Shown one piece after another: positions 51,434 through 59,987 of a stretch of 64,000 nt of DNA; the stretch's first letter is position 1, and each line of letters begins with the position of its first letter. Below the pieces are notes generated by a model. It was not told where the DNA came from, ran no database searches, and was given only the letters and a program-made list of their open reading frames with translations. Location: assembly GCA_009699245.1 (NCBI GenBank), contig WLOQ01000004.1, positions 1 through 64,000 of the forward strand, in the 5' to 3' direction. Source of the DNA: Actinomycetota bacterium (GTDB lineage Bacteria; Actinomycetota; Thermoleophilia; Solirubrobacterales; Solirubrobacteraceae). Both the position numbers and the translations under genes were made by a program.

Positions 51434-52735
51434 TCAGGCCCCCCGCGCCTCGATGAGCGCCTGCGCGACGACCTCAAGGCCGACGCCGCGCGATGCCTTG
51501 ACGAGGACGGTGTCCCCCGGCTCGACGAGGCGCGGCAGCAGCGCCGCCGCGTCGGCGGCCGTGGCGACGGCCTGCACTGGCCCGCCGTACGACGCCCCCG
51601 CGTGGGCGGCGAGCGACCCGACGGTCACGAGCAGCTCGACGCCGGCGGCCCGCGCCTGAGCGCCGAGCTCAGCGTGGAAGCGCCGCTCGTCGGGCCCGAG
51701 CTCGAGCATGTTCCCCAGCACGGCGACGCGACGGCCGTGGGCCGTCTCGGCGAGGTCGTCGAGGGCGGCCTGCATCGACATCGGATTGGCGTTGTAGCAG
51801 TCGTCGATGACGACGATGTCGCGCCCGACGTCGATCCGCTCGCCGCGCAGACGCGACAGCGACACCTCGACGCGCCCCGTCGGCTCGACCCCGATCGCCC
51901 GCGCGGCCGCGAGCGCGGCAAGGGCGTTGGTGCGCATGTGCGCCGAGCTCAGCGGCAGGTCGAGCCCGTCGGGGAGCGCTGCGACGTCGCCGCCCGGGCC
52001 GAAGGTCACGACGCGCGCCGCGATGTCGAGATGCGGCTCGAGAAGCCGCTCGCCGGCGGGGACGACGGCGACGCCATGCGCCGGCAGCGCGGCACAGAGC
52101 TCGGCCTTCGCGGCCGCGATCGCCTCGACCGAGCCGAGCAGCTCCAGGTGCACCGGACCGACGCTGACGATGACGCCGACGTCGGCCTGCGCGATCGCCG
52201 CGAGCTCGGCGATCTGGCCCGCACCGCGCATGCCCATCTCGAGGACGAGCACGTCGGTGTCCTCAGGCGCGCCGAGGATCGTGAGCGGCAGGCCGAGCTC
52301 GTTGTTGCGGTTCTCGTCGGTGGCGACGACGCTCCGCTGCGGCGCGAGCATGCCGCGCAGGATGTCCTTCGTCGAGGTCTTGCCGGTGGAACCGGTGATC
52401 GCGATCACCGGGCAGCCGAGCTCGTGCCGCCAGGCGCTCGCGAGGCGCTGGAGCGCGGCGAGCGGGTCGGGCGCGACAAGCACGGCGCCAGGGCCGCGCA
52501 CCTCGCGGTGCTCCTCGCCCACAAGGACGCCCCAGGCGCCCGCTGCGAGCGCGTCGGCGGCGAAGCGGCCGCCGTCGTGGCGTTCACCCCGAAGGCCCGC
52601 GAAGAGGTCCCCGGCACTGGCGCTGCGCGAGTCGATGACGACCCGCGTGGGCCCGGGCGGGCGCACGGTGGGCCCGGCGTCCACGAGCTCCGCGCAGGCC
52701 TCGACGGCGATCCGCTGGGCGTCCCATGAGCGCAT
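51434..52735 (-). CDS. murF: UDP-N-acetylmuramoyl-tripeptide--D-alanyl-D-alanine ligase
   Basis: Adds D-Ala-D-Ala to the UDP-tripeptide. The N-terminal domain has VVIDSRSASAGDLFAGLRGERHDG (split, about 32-55), the ATP loop is AITGSTGKTSTKDIL (about 112), followed by NRNNELGLPL (about 143), EMGMRGAGQIAELA (about 167) and DDCYNANPMSMQAAL (about 297). The ATG shares one base with the murE stop (TGATG), so they are coupled. Confidence 0.96.
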   Translation of the reverse strand: MRSWDAQRIAVEACAELVDAGPTVRPPGPTRVVIDSRSASAGDLFAGLRGERHDGGRFAADALAAGAWGVLVGEEHREVRGPGAVLVAPDPLAALQRLASAWRHELGCPVIAITGSTGKTSTKDILRGMLAPQRSVVATDENRNNELGLPLTILGAPEDTDVLVLEMGMRGAGQIAELAAIAQADVGVIVSVGPVHLELLGSVEAIAAAKAELCAALPAHGVAVVPAGERLLEPHLDIAARVVTFGPGGDVAALPDGLDLPLSSAHMRTNALAALAAARAIGVEPTGRVEVSLSRLRGERIDVGRDIVVIDDCYNANPMSMQAALDDLAETAHGRRVAVLGNMLELGPDERRFHAELGAQARAAGVELLVTVGSLAAHAGASYGGPVQAVATAADAAALLPRLVEPGDTVLVKASRGVGLEVVAQALIEARGA

Positions 52736-54162
52736 CAGCCGCGCACCTGCTCAAGGGCCGCGCGCGCGACGGTCCGGTCGTCGAACGGCACGACCACGCC
52801 CCCGGCCAGCTCCTGCCCCTGCTCGTGGCCCTTGCCGGCGATCACGACGACGTCCCCCGCTGCGGCCTCAGCGAGCGCGTCGCCGATCGCCGCCGCGCGG
52901 TCGGCGATGAAGCGCACGCGTGCGGCATGGGAAGCGGGAACGCCGGCGAGCACCTCCTCGATGATCGCGTCCGGGTCCTCGGATCGGGGATTGTCCGACG
53001 TGACGACGACCGCGTCGGCGCCGCGCGCCGCGATCTCGCCCATGAGCGGCCGCTTGCCACGGTCGCGGTCGCCGCCACAGCCGAACACCACGATGACCTT
53101 CCCGGGAATGAGCTCGCGTGCGGCGCGCAGGACGTTGTCGAGCGAGTCCGGCGTGTGCGCGTAGTCGAGAAGGACGGTGAAGTCCTGTCCCGCATCGATC
53201 GGTTCAAAGCGCCCTGGCGCGACGACAGCATCCGCAAGGGCCGCGGCGATGGCCTCGTCCGCGAGCCCGGCGGAGCGCCCCGCAGCGATCGCGCAGAGGG
53301 CGTTGAGGACGTTGAAGCGCCCCGGCAGCGGGCTCTCCCACTCACGGCCGTCGGCCGTGAACCGCGTGCCGCCGGAAAAGGTCGCGCGCAGGTCGGCATC
53401 CTGACTGTCGATCCCGATCCGCACCGTGCCGGGGAACTCGTCCGCGAGCCGCCGCCCGTAGGGGTCATCGACGTTGGCGATGCGCACGCGCGGGTCCGCG
53501 GCGAACAGCATCCGCTTTGCTTCGAAGTACGCCTCCATCGTCGGGTGGAAGTCGAGGTGGTCCTGCGTGAGATTCGTGAAGATCGCAGTGTCCCACTGGA
53601 TCGCATCGGCGCGATGGAGCGCGAGCGCGTGGGAGGAGACCTCCATGACGCACGCCCGGTCGCCGGCATCGCGCATGTGGGCGAAGAGCCGCTGGAGGTC
53701 GAGTGCCTCCGGGGTCGTGCGCTCCGCAGCGGTGCGCTCGCCGCCGACAATCTGGTCGACCGTCCCGATCAGGCCGGTCGCCACACCGGCCGCCTCGAGC
53801 AGCGCACGCACGAGGAAGGCCGTCGTGGTCTTGCCGTTGGTGCCGGTGATGCCGACGATGCGCAGCGCGCTCGTCGGATCGCCGTGCAGGCGTGCCGCCG
53901 CGGGCGCCATCGCGGCCCGGGCATCGGGGACGAGCACCTCCGGAACACCGAGCCCCAGGGGGCGCTCGACGACGAGCGCGGCGGCGCCGCGCGCGACGGC
54001 GGCCGGGGCGAAGTCATGGCCATCCCATGTGAATCCCGGGACGCAGAAGAAGGCGCAGCCGGGGCCCGCATCGCGATCGTCGTAGGCCAGCGCCTCGATC
54101 TCGACCTCCGGAAGCGCTCCAGCGTCGAGAACGAGACCCCGGAAGAGGTCCCGCAGGTCCAT
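52735..54162 (-). CDS. murE: UDP-MurNAc-L-alanyl-D-glutamate--meso-diaminopimelate ligase
   Basis: Adds the third stem-peptide residue. The ATP loop is GITGTNGKTTTAFL (about 104-117) and the substrate-choosing motif is DNPR (390-393), the signature for meso-diaminopimelate; lysine-adding MurE enzymes have a different sequence there. HALALHRADAIQWDTAIFTN and LTQDHLDFHPT (about 178-208) carry the carbamylated-lysine region. The 475-residue length is normal. It lies 32 bases after ftsI and is fused at one base to murF. The DNPR motif predicts an A1-gamma type cell wall. Confidence 0.96.
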   Translation of the reverse strand: MDLRDLFRGLVLDAGALPEVEIEALAYDDRDAGPGCAFFCVPGFTWDGHDFAPAAVARGAAALVVERPLGLGVPEVLVPDARAAMAPAAARLHGDPTSALRIVGITGTNGKTTTAFLVRALLEAAGVATGLIGTVDQIVGGERTAAERTTPEALDLQRLFAHMRDAGDRACVMEVSSHALALHRADAIQWDTAIFTNLTQDHLDFHPTMEAYFEAKRMLFAADPRVRIANVDDPYGRRLADEFPGTVRIGIDSQDADLRATFSGGTRFTADGREWESPLPGRFNVLNALCAIAAGRSAGLADEAIAAALADAVVAPGRFEPIDAGQDFTVLLDYAHTPDSLDNVLRAARELIPGKVIVVFGCGGDRDRGKRPLMGEIAARGADAVVVTSDNPRSEDPDAIIEEVLAGVPASHAARVRFIADRAAAIGDALAEAAAGDVVVIAGKGHEQGQELAGGVVVPFDDRTVARAALEQVRG

Positions 54163-54194
54163 CTCAGCGGCAGACTACTCGGGCGTCCGGGCGG

Positions 54195-55856
54195 TCAGTT
54201 CGGGGAGATCCGCAGGTACGGGAGCGCGAATGCGGCGATCTTGCCGAAGGCCGGGGCGGCCACCTCGCCGCCGTAGATCGCGCCCTGCGGCTCGTCGACG
54301 ATGACGGCCACGAGCAACTCCGGGTGCCTGGCGGGGGCCATGCCGACGAACGAGGCGACGTAGCGCTCCTTGGAGTACTCGCCGGTCGCAGGGTCGATCT
54401 TGTTGGCCGTGCCGGTCTTGCCCGCGAGCTTGTAGCCCGGGATCGACACCTCACTCGCCGTGCCGCCCGGAGCGAGGACGCCCTCGAGCATGCGCCGGAT
54501 GTGCGCTGCCGTCTGCTCGGAGATGATCCGCGTGCCCTTGTCGCCCGCGACGCGGCGCCCGTTGACCTCCTCAACGACGCGCGGCCGGTGCAGCACGCCG
54601 CCGTTGGCGATCGCGGCGTAGGCGGCCATCATCTGCATGGGCGTGACGAGGAGTCCCTGCCCGATCGGCAGGTTGCCCATCGAGACGCCCGAGTACTTCT
54701 CGTACGGGATCACGAGGCCCTGCTCCTCGCCCGGCAGATCCACGCCGGTCTTGCGGCCGAAACCGAAGCGATGAACCCAGTGGTCAAAGCGCCTCGCGCC
54801 CAGCCGACGCCCGATGAAGATCGTGCCGACGTTGCTCGACTGCGCGAGGATCCCGGCGGTGTCGAGCGTCGCCCAGCCGCGGTCGTGCGACTCGCCGATC
54901 GTGCGGTCGTACATCGTGATCGTCGGCGGCAGGTTGAAGCTCGTCTTGGGCGTCACGGCGCCCTCCTCGAGCGCGCCGGCGACGGTGAACGGCTTGAAGG
55001 TCGAGCCCGGCTCGTAGGTCAGGCCGACGGCCTTGTCCTGCAGCGCCTCGGCGGTTGCTGACCCCGGGTCGTTCGCATTGATCCGCGGCCAGTTGGCCAG
55101 CGCGAGCACCGAGCCGTCGCGGGGGTCCATCACGATCGCGGTGGCGCCCTTCGCCTTGTAGGTCTCCCCGACCCCCTGGAGCACCTGCTCGGTCTGCGAC
55201 TGGATCTCCGCGTCGATCGTCAGGCGGACCGCGTCGCCGGCCTTCGTCGGGCGCACGTCGCGGACGTTGATCGCCTGCCGCGCGCCATCGAAGACGAGGC
55301 GCTGCTCGCCGTCGGTGCCGCGCAGCTGCTTCTCACGGCTGTATTCGAGGCCGAAGAGGCCGTTGCCGTCGGTCCCCACGGCACCGATCACCTGGGAGGC
55401 GAGCATGCCGCGCGGGTAGCTGCGCAGGTGGCCGGGCGTCAGGTCGATGCCCTCGAGCTTCAGCGCGCGAACCTTCTCGGACGTGGTCGCGGGCACCTGG
55501 CGCTTGAGGTACACGAAGCCGGTGTCACGGCGCGCGAGCTGCCGCGCGAGCGTCGCAGGCTCCGTGCCGAGGATCGGCGCGAGCTTGTCGGCGACCTTCA
55601 CCGGATCCTTGATGAGGTACGGCGTGGCGGAGATGTCGTCCGCGGGCTCGGAGGTGGCGAGCGGGGTCCCCTGGCGGTCCACGATCGAGCCGCGGCGCGC
55701 CGGAACCTTGCGCACGGTGACCTGCTGGGACGACGCGACGGCGGAGAGTCCGCCGCCCTTGATGACGGTCATGTAGCCCGCCTTGAGCGCGGCGATGGCG
55801 AGGGCGCCGACGAAGACGGCGAAGAGAAGGCCGAGACGGCGCTCGATCTGCGGCAC
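54195..55856 (-). CDS. ftsI: Septal peptidoglycan transpeptidase (FtsI / PBP3)
   Basis: Cross-links septal peptidoglycan together with FtsW. One N-terminal membrane helix (LLFAVFVGALAIAALKAGY, about 10-28) leads to a dimerisation domain (about 45-190) and the penicillin-binding domain with all three active-site motifs: STFK at 285-288, SSN in AQSSNVGTIF (about 340) and KTG in AGKTGTANK (about 482). There is no PASTA domain. The start is GTG 55856, 6 bases after ftsL. The 553-residue length is normal for class B PBPs of this type. Confidence 0.95.
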   Translation of the reverse strand: MPQIERRLGLLFAVFVGALAIAALKAGYMTVIKGGGLSAVASSQQVTVRKVPARRGSIVDRQGTPLATSEPADDISATPYLIKDPVKVADKLAPILGTEPATLARQLARRDTGFVYLKRQVPATTSEKVRALKLEGIDLTPGHLRSYPRGMLASQVIGAVGTDGNGLFGLEYSREKQLRGTDGEQRLVFDGARQAINVRDVRPTKAGDAVRLTIDAEIQSQTEQVLQGVGETYKAKGATAIVMDPRDGSVLALANWPRINANDPGSATAEALQDKAVGLTYEPGSTFKPFTVAGALEEGAVTPKTSFNLPPTITMYDRTIGESHDRGWATLDTAGILAQSSNVGTIFIGRRLGARRFDHWVHRFGFGRKTGVDLPGEEQGLVIPYEKYSGVSMGNLPIGQGLLVTPMQMMAAYAAIANGGVLHRPRVVEEVNGRRVAGDKGTRIISEQTAAHIRRMLEGVLAPGGTASEVSIPGYKLAGKTGTANKIDPATGEYSKERYVASFVGMAPARHPELLVAVIVDEPQGAIYGGEVAAPAFGKIAAFALPYLRISPN

Positions 55857-55862
55857 CCGGCC

Positions 55863-56666
55863 CTATCCCCCGTTTCCGGCGGCCATGCCGCCGATGTCAG
55901 CCGGCTGCGGTGCCGGTGCGGGCTGCTGCCGCTGCGGCGCTGCGGTGGTCTGCGGCGCGGCGTCCTGCTGCGGGGCCGCCGGTGCGGTGGCCGTGTCGGT
56001 CGAGCCCGTGTCCTGGGCGGCGGGCGCCGTCGTCGTCTGGTCCGCGGCTGCACTGCCCGGCGTCGCCGCCTGCAGCGTCGCCGGGGCCGCCGGGTCGGTC
56101 GCGGAGCCCGCTGCGGCGGGATCGCCACCGGAGCACTTGCCGCTGCCGCCGGCCTTGAGGTAACAGACCGCTCCGGCTCCGGGCATCACCATGCCGAGGC
56201 GTGCGGCGACGTCCTCGATGCGCTGCCCGGCCTCAAGCCGCGAGATGAGCGCGCGCTTGGACCCGTTGTCGCGCTCAAGGACCTGCGCGCGCACGACGTT
56301 CTGACTGATTCCGGTGTTGAGCCCCAGGAGCGTCACCTGGAGGAAGACGAGGCCGAGCAGCAGCGCGGCGAGCACGACGATCAGCGCGCGGCCGCGCAGG
56401 CGACCGATGACGAAGGCGGGGACGGCGCGCAGTCCGCGTGCCGACGGGCGCGGGAGATGGATGCGCGGGATCGCCGGCAGCGCGACCGCGGGCGCGGTCA
56501 TCGCGGCTGCGCGGGCACCGCGACCGGCGGCGGGGCCGGAGACGCGGCGCGGGGGCCGTGCGGGTCGCGGCGCGCGCGGGGGCGCCGCTGCGCGCTGGCG
56601 CGGCGGACGAGCGGGAACGCCGAGGCGCCCTGCGGCGGTGGCTGCGGGAGGGGGCGGCGGGGTCAT
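55863..56666 (-). CDS. FtsL-like septum protein with long flanking low-complexity regions
   Basis: A bitopic protein in the ftsL position between rsmH and ftsI. The middle is FtsL-like: one transmembrane helix (ALIVVLAALLLGLVFLQVTLL, about 94-114) followed by a short helical stretch LNTGISQNVVRAQVLERDNGS and RLEAGQRIEDVAARLGMVMPG (through about 160). The cytoplasmic N-terminus (about 90 residues) is proline/arginine/alanine-rich, and the outside C-terminus (about 105 residues) is rich in alanine, threonine, glutamine and proline, with a cysteine pair CYLKAGGSGKC (about 164-174). At 267 residues it is more than twice the usual FtsL size. The ATG overlaps the rsmH stop (ATGA). Confidence 0.8.
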   Translation of the reverse strand: MTPPPPPAATAAGRLGVPARPPRQRAAAPPRAPRPARPPRRVSGPAAGRGARAAAMTAPAVALPAIPRIHLPRPSARGLRAVPAFVIGRLRGRALIVVLAALLLGLVFLQVTLLGLNTGISQNVVRAQVLERDNGSKRALISRLEAGQRIEDVAARLGMVMPGAGAVCYLKAGGSGKCSGGDPAAAGSATDPAAPATLQAATPGSAAADQTTTAPAAQDTGSTDTATAPAAPQQDAAPQTTAAPQRQQPAPAPQPADIGGMAAGNGG

Positions 56667-57628
56667 GCGGCAACGTCCTTTGGACGGGTCAGGCGGCGGG
56701 CAGCACGCAGGCGTGCGGACGTCGAGCGGGGGTTGCGCGCGGCCTCCTCCTCGGAGGCGACGCGGCCGCCACGGATCAGGAGCTCGGCCTGCGGCTCGTG
56801 ACCGCAGCGACAGATCGGCAGGTCCGGCGGGCAGATGCAGCCCTGCGCGAGGTCGGCGAGGAAGTGCTTCACGCGCCGGTCTTCCAGCGAATGGAAGGAG
56901 ATCCCTGCAAATCGGCTGTTTTGGGCGAGGCACTCCCACGCCGCCGGCAGCCCGGCGTCGATCTGGCCGAGCTCGTCGTTGACTGCGATCCGCAGCGCCT
57001 GAAAGGTCCGCTTAGCGGGGTGGCCGCCGGTGAATCGCGCGGGGGTCGGCACCGCGCGGGTCACGACGTCGACGAGGCGGGCGGTCGTCGTGATCGGCTC
57101 ACGCTCACGCTCACGCACGATCGCGCGGGCAATCTGGCGTGCGTAGCGCTCTTCCCCGTACTCGCGCAGGATGCTGACGAGCTGCCGCTCGTCCCATGTC
57201 GCGACCAGCTCGGCCGCGCTGAAGGGCTCCGTGGTGTCCATCCGCATGTCGAGCGGCGCGTCGACGCTGTAGGAGAATCCGCGCTGCGGCGTGTCGATCT
57301 GCATCGAGGAGACGCCGAGGTCGAGGTAGACGATGTCGGCGCGCACGCCCTCGTCGGCGAGCTGCTCGAGGACCTGCGCGAACGCCCCGACCTCAAGGCG
57401 CGTGCGGCACGGCGCCTCGTCGGCGAAGCGCGCAAAGCGCTCGACCGCCTCCGGGTCGCGGTCGATGCCGATGAGGAGCCCCTCCGGGCCGATCCGCTCG
57501 GCGACGAGGCGCGCATGGCCGCCGGCACCGAAGGTCGCGTCGATCGCGACGTCGCCGGGCTGAGGATCAAGGACCTCGAGGAGCTCGTCGGCCAGAACGG
57601 GGACGTGACCCTCGGTCATCAGGATCAT
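56663..57628 (-). CDS. rsmH: 16S rRNA (cytosine1402-N4)-methyltransferase
   Basis: SAM-dependent enzyme (formerly MraW). The N-terminus HVPVLADELLEVLDPQPGDVAIDATFGAGGHA (split, about 8-39) includes motif I; DLGVSSMQIDTPQRGFSY (about 104-121) and HSLEDRRVKHF (about 258) are family signatures. The C-terminus contains a cysteine cluster CICPPDLPICRCGH (about 273). The ATG at 57628 is 3 bases after mraZ; ATG 57619 is an alternative. Length 321 residues. Confidence 0.96.
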   Translation of the reverse strand: MILMTEGHVPVLADELLEVLDPQPGDVAIDATFGAGGHARLVAERIGPEGLLIGIDRDPEAVERFARFADEAPCRTRLEVGAFAQVLEQLADEGVRADIVYLDLGVSSMQIDTPQRGFSYSVDAPLDMRMDTTEPFSAAELVATWDERQLVSILREYGEERYARQIARAIVREREREPITTTARLVDVVTRAVPTPARFTGGHPAKRTFQALRIAVNDELGQIDAGLPAAWECLAQNSRFAGISFHSLEDRRVKHFLADLAQGCICPPDLPICRCGHEPQAELLIRGGRVASEEEAARNPRSTSARLRAARRLTRPKDVAA

Positions 57629-57631
57629 GAC

Positions 57632-58066
57632 CTACCCGGCCCGGCCCAGGGCGTCGGTGATGCCGATGACGTCGGCGGCGAGGCGCTCGTTCTCGACCGC
57701 CCAGGCCGCACGGTCCCAGAGCTCAAGGCACGGGCCGGCGCCGGTGACGACGACGTCCTTCTGCAGCCCGCCGTGCTCGAGGAGGAAGCCGGGGACCATG
57801 ATCCGGCCTGCGGCGTCGAGCTCGGTCTCGACGGCGTTGGCGGAGAAGAAGCGCTGCAGGTTGCGCGCATCCGGGGAGAGCGGGTTGAGCGAGCCGAGGG
57901 CGGTGTCGACGAAGCGCTCGTAGTCGGCGGGGGTCCACACCGCGACGCACTGCTCGATGCCCTTGGCGATGACCACTCCGTCGCTCAGCGCGGCACGGAA
58001 GGTGCGCGGAACCGTCAGGCGGTTCTTTGCGTCGAGTGTGTGGTCGAAGGTGCCGCGAAAGGCCAT
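57632..58066 (-). CDS. mraZ: Transcriptional regulator and division-cluster protein MraZ
   Basis: DNA-binding protein with two AbrB-like SpoVT domains that controls its own operon. With ATG 58066 it is 144 residues and starts MAFRGTFDHTLDAKNRLTVP, the diagnostic first repeat; the second repeat shows ETELDAAGRIMVPGFLLEHG (about 82-101). Extra residues upstream in the open frame come from the leader hairpin and are rejected. It is first in the 13-gene division cluster. Its promoter region contains the TGGGN-N5-TGGGN pairs that MraZ binds in other bacteria, so autoregulation is likely. Confidence 0.97.
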   Translation of the reverse strand: MAFRGTFDHTLDAKNRLTVPRTFRAALSDGVVIAKGIEQCVAVWTPADYERFVDTALGSLNPLSPDARNLQRFFSANAVETELDAAGRIMVPGFLLEHGGLQKDVVVTGAGPCLELWDRAAWAVENERLAADVIGITDALGRAG

Positions 58067-58111
58067 GAGAACTCGCCGTTTCCCCGGGGCGAGAGAAGAG
58101 GTTGCGGGCCG

Positions 58112-58142
58112 GGGTGGAGGGGTGGGAGGTGCCCCTCCACCC
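58112..58142 (-). promoter_or_regulatory. Strong hairpin in the mraZ 5' leader
   Basis: GGGTGGAGGGG (58112-58122) and CCCCTCCACCC (58132-58142) form a perfect 11-bp stem with a 9-base loop. It begins about 10 bases after the predicted transcript start and ends 45 bases before the mraZ ATG. There is no T-run, so it is more likely a stabilising or regulatory leader structure than a terminator. Confidence 0.6.
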
Positions 58143-58159
58143 AGGTCCGCGTGGCGCAG

Positions 58160-58187
58160 ACAATACCCCACTTCGTCCCACTGTCAA
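58160..58187 (-). promoter_or_regulatory. mraZ promoter, sigma-70 type, with MraZ boxes
   Basis: TTGACA (58182-58187), a 16-base spacer and TATTGT (58160-58165) make the best consensus promoter in the window. The spacer contains TGGGA and TGGGG 10 bases apart (58176-58180 and 58166-58170), the MraZ operator pattern. An A-run (58201-58206) lies 13 bases upstream, like an UP element. Binding of MraZ here would block RNA polymerase. Confidence 0.7.
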
Positions 58188-58205
58188 CCCCTCCACGACA
58201 TTTTT

Positions 58206-58317
58206 TCCCACCTTCCTTCCCAACGCCCCCCCACCGACCCCTCGAATTGGCGCGCGGGCGCTTCCCCACCAGCGCCGGTCGGTGGGACCGCGGCGGGGCC
58301 TCCCCCACCTGCTCCCA
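58206..58317 (-). promoter_or_regulatory. Additional TGGG boxes upstream of the mraZ promoter
   Basis: Further TGGGN elements lie on the minus strand at 58206-58210 and 58218-58222 (12-base pitch) and at 58303-58307 and 58313-58317 (10-base pitch, TGGGN-N5-TGGGN). They could be extra MraZ sites. The region is G-rich, so some may be chance. Otherwise nothing else was seen between tadC (58324) and the promoter. Confidence 0.4.
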
Positions 58318-58323
58318 CCCCCG

Positions 58324-59142
58324 TCAGCGCAGGCCGGCGAGGATCGCGGCGGCGATGAGGCACAGCGCCGCGGGCACGAGCAGCAGCGCGACGACGAGCT
58401 GGATCTTCGGAGCCGCCCGCTGGGCCCGATCGCGGATCCGCCGCGCCCGCTCCGAGCGCGCCCCAGCTGCGAGCGCCGCGAGCGCGGGCCCGGCCGGCGT
58501 CCCATGCCGCGCCGAGCGTCCGACCAGCGCTGCAAGGGCTTCGACCTCCGGGACGGGGCACCGCTCCACCACCCTGCGCAGCGCCGCGGACTGCGGGAGG
58601 CCGACCGCCATCGCAGCCGCTGCGCGCCGCAGTTCGAGCGCGAGCGGCCCCTCTCCATGCCGTGCGGCGCGCTCGAGCGCCTGCCCAGCGGGGAGACCGG
58701 CCCCCACGGCGAGCCGTACGCGGTCGATCACCTGCGGCGCCTCGGCACGGACCCGCGCAGCACGCTCCCGCGCCCGGCGCAGCAGCAGGAGGTCGGGCGC
58801 GTGGAACGCGCCGACCGGTCCGAGGACGAGCAGCAGCACACCGAGCCTCCCGGGCAGCGCGCTCGCGCCGAGCATCAGAACGAGCAAGCACCCACCCGCC
58901 GTCAACGACTTGATGGCCATGAGCTCACGGACGGAGAGGCGACCCGCAGCGTCGGCCGCGTCGAGGAGGCGCGCGAGCCCCGCCGGCGCCGGCGGCGTCG
59001 CCATGGCCCGGAGCACGAGTCGCACGGGCCCGCGGCGCTCGCGCGGCAGCGATCGCGCGTGACGCAGGGCGCCCAGGAGCTGCGCGAGCGCGGCGAACGC
59101 GCAGCCCACGGCGCAACCAGCGGCGAGCACCGCGAGGGTCAT
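58324..59142 (-). CDS. tadC: Tad/Flp pilus platform protein TadC
   Basis: A 272-residue inner-membrane protein of the type II secretion F (GspF) superfamily. An N-terminal helix (TLAVLAAGCAVGCAFAALAQL), a helix pair around residues 82-115, the cytoplasmic GspF four-helix bundle (about 125-235, with VIDRVRLAVGAGLPAGQALER), and a C-terminal helix (LVVALLLVPAALCLIAAAIL). The ATG overlaps the tadB stop (ATGA). It is the last gene of the block before the mraZ control region. Confidence 0.82.
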   Translation of the reverse strand: MTLAVLAAGCAVGCAFAALAQLLGALRHARSLPRERRGPVRLVLRAMATPPAPAGLARLLDAADAAGRLSVRELMAIKSLTAGGCLLVLMLGASALPGRLGVLLLVLGPVGAFHAPDLLLLRRARERAARVRAEAPQVIDRVRLAVGAGLPAGQALERAARHGEGPLALELRRAAAAMAVGLPQSAALRRVVERCPVPEVEALAALVGRSARHGTPAGPALAALAAGARSERARRIRDRAQRAAPKIQLVVALLLVPAALCLIAAAILAGLR

Positions 59143-59987
59143 CGCTCCCCCACGCGGGCGAGGCGTCGCACGGCGACGAGCGCCAAGCATTGGAGGACGA
59201 CGGCCGTGATCAGCAGCCCGCGCGGTCCGGGTCTCGAGATGACGGCGCTCGCGATCGACGGCGCCGCGAGGAGGGCGATCGCTGCCCCGAGCGCCGGGAG
59301 TGCGACGACGATGCGCGCCGTGAGGCGCGCCTGCGCGCTCGCCGAGCGCGCCTCGGCCTCGACGCGCGCTCCATGTTCGAGGTCCTCGGCCAGTTCGCGC
59401 AGCAGGCGCACGAGGTCGCCGCCGGTCTCCCGCTGGAGCAGCAGCAGGGCCACGATGCCCGCCCACGCCCCAGGCCCGCTGCGCGCGACGAGCCCCGCGA
59501 GCGCGACGTCGAGCGTGGCGCCCGCCTCGCGAGCCGCGACGCTCTCACGCAGGAGCTCGCGCGTGCGCGCCGCCAGCGCCCCGTCGCTGGCAGCGACGTC
59601 CAGGGCGCCGCCCAGCGCATGCCCCGCGGCGTACGCATCCGCAAGCGCCCGGGCCGCTGCCGGCGCATCGGCCTCGACCGCTGTGCGCCAGCGCTCGTGC
59701 CGCACGCGGACCACGGCGCGTGCGAGCAGCGGGCCGACCGCGACGAGCACCATGGCCACAAGCGCCCCGGCAATGAGCCACCCCGCGACGCACGCGGCCA
59801 AGGCGGCGACGAGCGCGAGCCGGCGTTGCTCGCCGGCGGCCGTCCGGCCGCCCCGGCCGGCAGCGCGGGCCGGGGCCAGCGCCGTCGTGACCAGCGTGAG
59901 CGCCCGCGCGGGCGCGACCAGGCGCAGGAGCTCGAACACGGCCGGCACGGCGAGGGCCGCCGCAAGGCCGGCGAGCAGCGCGCTCAC
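59139..59987 (-). CDS. tadB: Tad/Flp pilus platform protein TadB
   Basis: A 282-residue GspF-superfamily membrane protein, paralogous to TadC and working with it as the assembly platform. Helices lie at about 1-20, 57-95 and near the C-terminus (about 230-275); the GspF bundle (about 105-220) includes LADAYAAGHALGGALDVAASD and LLLLQRETGGDLVRLLRELAEDLE. The GTG start overlaps the tadA stop (GTGA). Confidence 0.85.
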   Translation of the reverse strand: MSALLAGLAAALAVPAVFELLRLVAPARALTLVTTALAPARAAGRGGRTAAGEQRRLALVAALAACVAGWLIAGALVAMVLVAVGPLLARAVVRVRHERWRTAVEADAPAAARALADAYAAGHALGGALDVAASDGALAARTRELLRESVAAREAGATLDVALAGLVARSGPGAWAGIVALLLLQRETGGDLVRLLRELAEDLEHGARVEAEARSASAQARLTARIVVALPALGAAIALLAAPSIASAVISRPGPRGLLITAVVLQCLALVAVRRLARVGER

